From JAFLUQ01 sp964551215 (GTDB lineage: Bacteria; Bacillota; Clostridia; UMGS1883), in the NCBI GenBank assembly GCA_964551215.1, contig CAZKBV010000087.1:1-5042 (forward strand): 5,042 nucleotides of DNA. Direction: 5' to 3'. The position numbers were made by a program, and so were the translations under genes. Every line of letters starts with the position of its first letter. Position 1 is the stretch's first letter. Below the pieces are notes generated by a model. The model was not told the DNA's origin. It did no database searches and was given only the letters and a program-made list of their open reading frames with translations. Shown here piece after piece: positions 4,563-5,042 of the stretch.

Positions 4563-5042
4563 ATGAGAATTCTCGTATTTTCCGACAGTCACGGAAACAC
4601 GGCCTGTATGGACAAAGCCATAAATACCATCGGCAGCTTCGACGCGATTATCCATCTTGGCGACATAAACGCCGACGCCCGATATCTGGAAAGGACATAC
4701 GGCCAATATCCCGTCTACGCGGTTCAGGGCAACAACGATTTTTCCTTCTCCTTCCCAAATGAGCGTACAATTGAGCTGGAGGGCGTAAAAATATATATGT
4801 GCCACGGCCACACAAGGGGAGTCCGCCGTGGAACGGACGCTCTCCGCGCCGCCGCAAAGGAGAGGGGCTGCTCCGTAGCCCTTTACGGACACACCCACGT
4901 TCCTAAAAATATAACCGAGGACGGCATTTTAATTTTTAACCCCGGCAGCTGCCGCCTTCCCGGAAACTACTCCCCCTCCTTCGGCGTGCTGGAAATAGAA
5001 AACGGAAAATGCGCCGCGGTGGTGGTGGACTGGATTTTATAA
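4563..5042 (+). CDS. yfcE: YfcE/YsnB-type metallophosphoesterase (phosphodiesterase), complete
   Basis: This 159-residue cytoplasmic metal-dependent phosphodiesterase belongs to the calcineurin-like YfcE/MJ0936 family. Characterised relatives hydrolyse artificial phosphodiesters such as bis-pNPP with Mn2+, and the natural substrate is generally unknown. All family motifs are present in order: D8-x-H10 in SDSHGN, GD at 33-34 in HLGD, GNND at 56-59, H81-G-H83, and the terminal GHTH at 109-112 followed by NPGS at 126-129. Length is normal for the family, and the stop codon is the last three bases of the window. The start is fixed by AAAGGAGG nine bases upstream and by the typical MRILVFSDSH opening. 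In Bacillus the relative ysnB sits beside rdgB and rph, but here the gene stands alone behind its own promoters and an unusual stem-loop leader. The symbol is a family-level name. Confidence 0.93.
   Translation: MRILVFSDSHGNTACMDKAINTIGSFDAIIHLGDINADARYLERTYGQYPVYAVQGNNDFSFSFPNERTIELEGVKIYMCHGHTRGVRRGTDALRAAAKERGCSVALYGHTHVPKNITEDGILIFNPGSCRLPGNYSPSFGVLEIENGKCAAVVVDWIL

Noticed and set aside
4449..4898. Minus-strand open frames of 149 and 69 codons
   Set aside because: They are shadows of the metallophosphoesterase gene, whose complete set of motifs settles the coding strand. The longer one runs into the stem-loop block.

Overview
The window looks like a chromosomal segment of a low- to mid-GC Gram-positive bacterium, most likely a gut- or rumen-type Clostridia member. 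This rests on near-consensus vegetative promoters (TTGACA/TATAAT), AAGGAGG-type ribosome binding sites, and a secreted protein that starts with a copper-amine-oxidase-N-like domain followed by discoidin and ricin-type modules, an architecture typical of that class. No phage, insertion sequence, CRISPR, tRNA or rRNA is visible.

Layout, left to right. Positions 1-130 are non-coding: a consensus minus-strand promoter fires leftward out of the window with an inverted repeat around its -10 box, and a GAAA-capped hairpin follows the stop codon of the next gene. Positions 131-3328 (minus) encode a 1065-residue secreted multi-domain binding protein without a visible catalytic domain. It contains a very recent 432-bp in-frame tandem duplication of one lectin module. 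Its own promoter (3400-3428) and a two-hairpin leader lie at 3329-3430. Positions 3477-4332 (minus) hold a tight cluster of three small genes of unknown function (91, 110 and 70 codons).

Positions 4333-4562 are the regulatory centre of the window. A consensus extended -10 promoter drives the rightward phosphodiesterase gene and overlaps a good leftward promoter for the small-gene cluster. Downstream come a perfect 14-bp tandem duplication and five almost contiguous stem-loops. The stem-loop block is bounded by two copies of ATGGTATAAT, i.e. of the extended -10 element itself. This looks like a small palindromic element inserted into, or duplicated with, a promoter. Positions 4563-5042 (plus) encode a complete 159-residue YfcE/YsnB-type metallophosphoesterase.

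The genes do not form one pathway. The surface binding protein is an independent unit, and the small-gene cluster and the phosphodiesterase gene are linked only by overlapping divergent promoters. The most unusual parts are the stem-loop block with its duplicated -10 box, the 338-bp identical stretch within the lectin gene, and the uncharacterised three-gene cluster.
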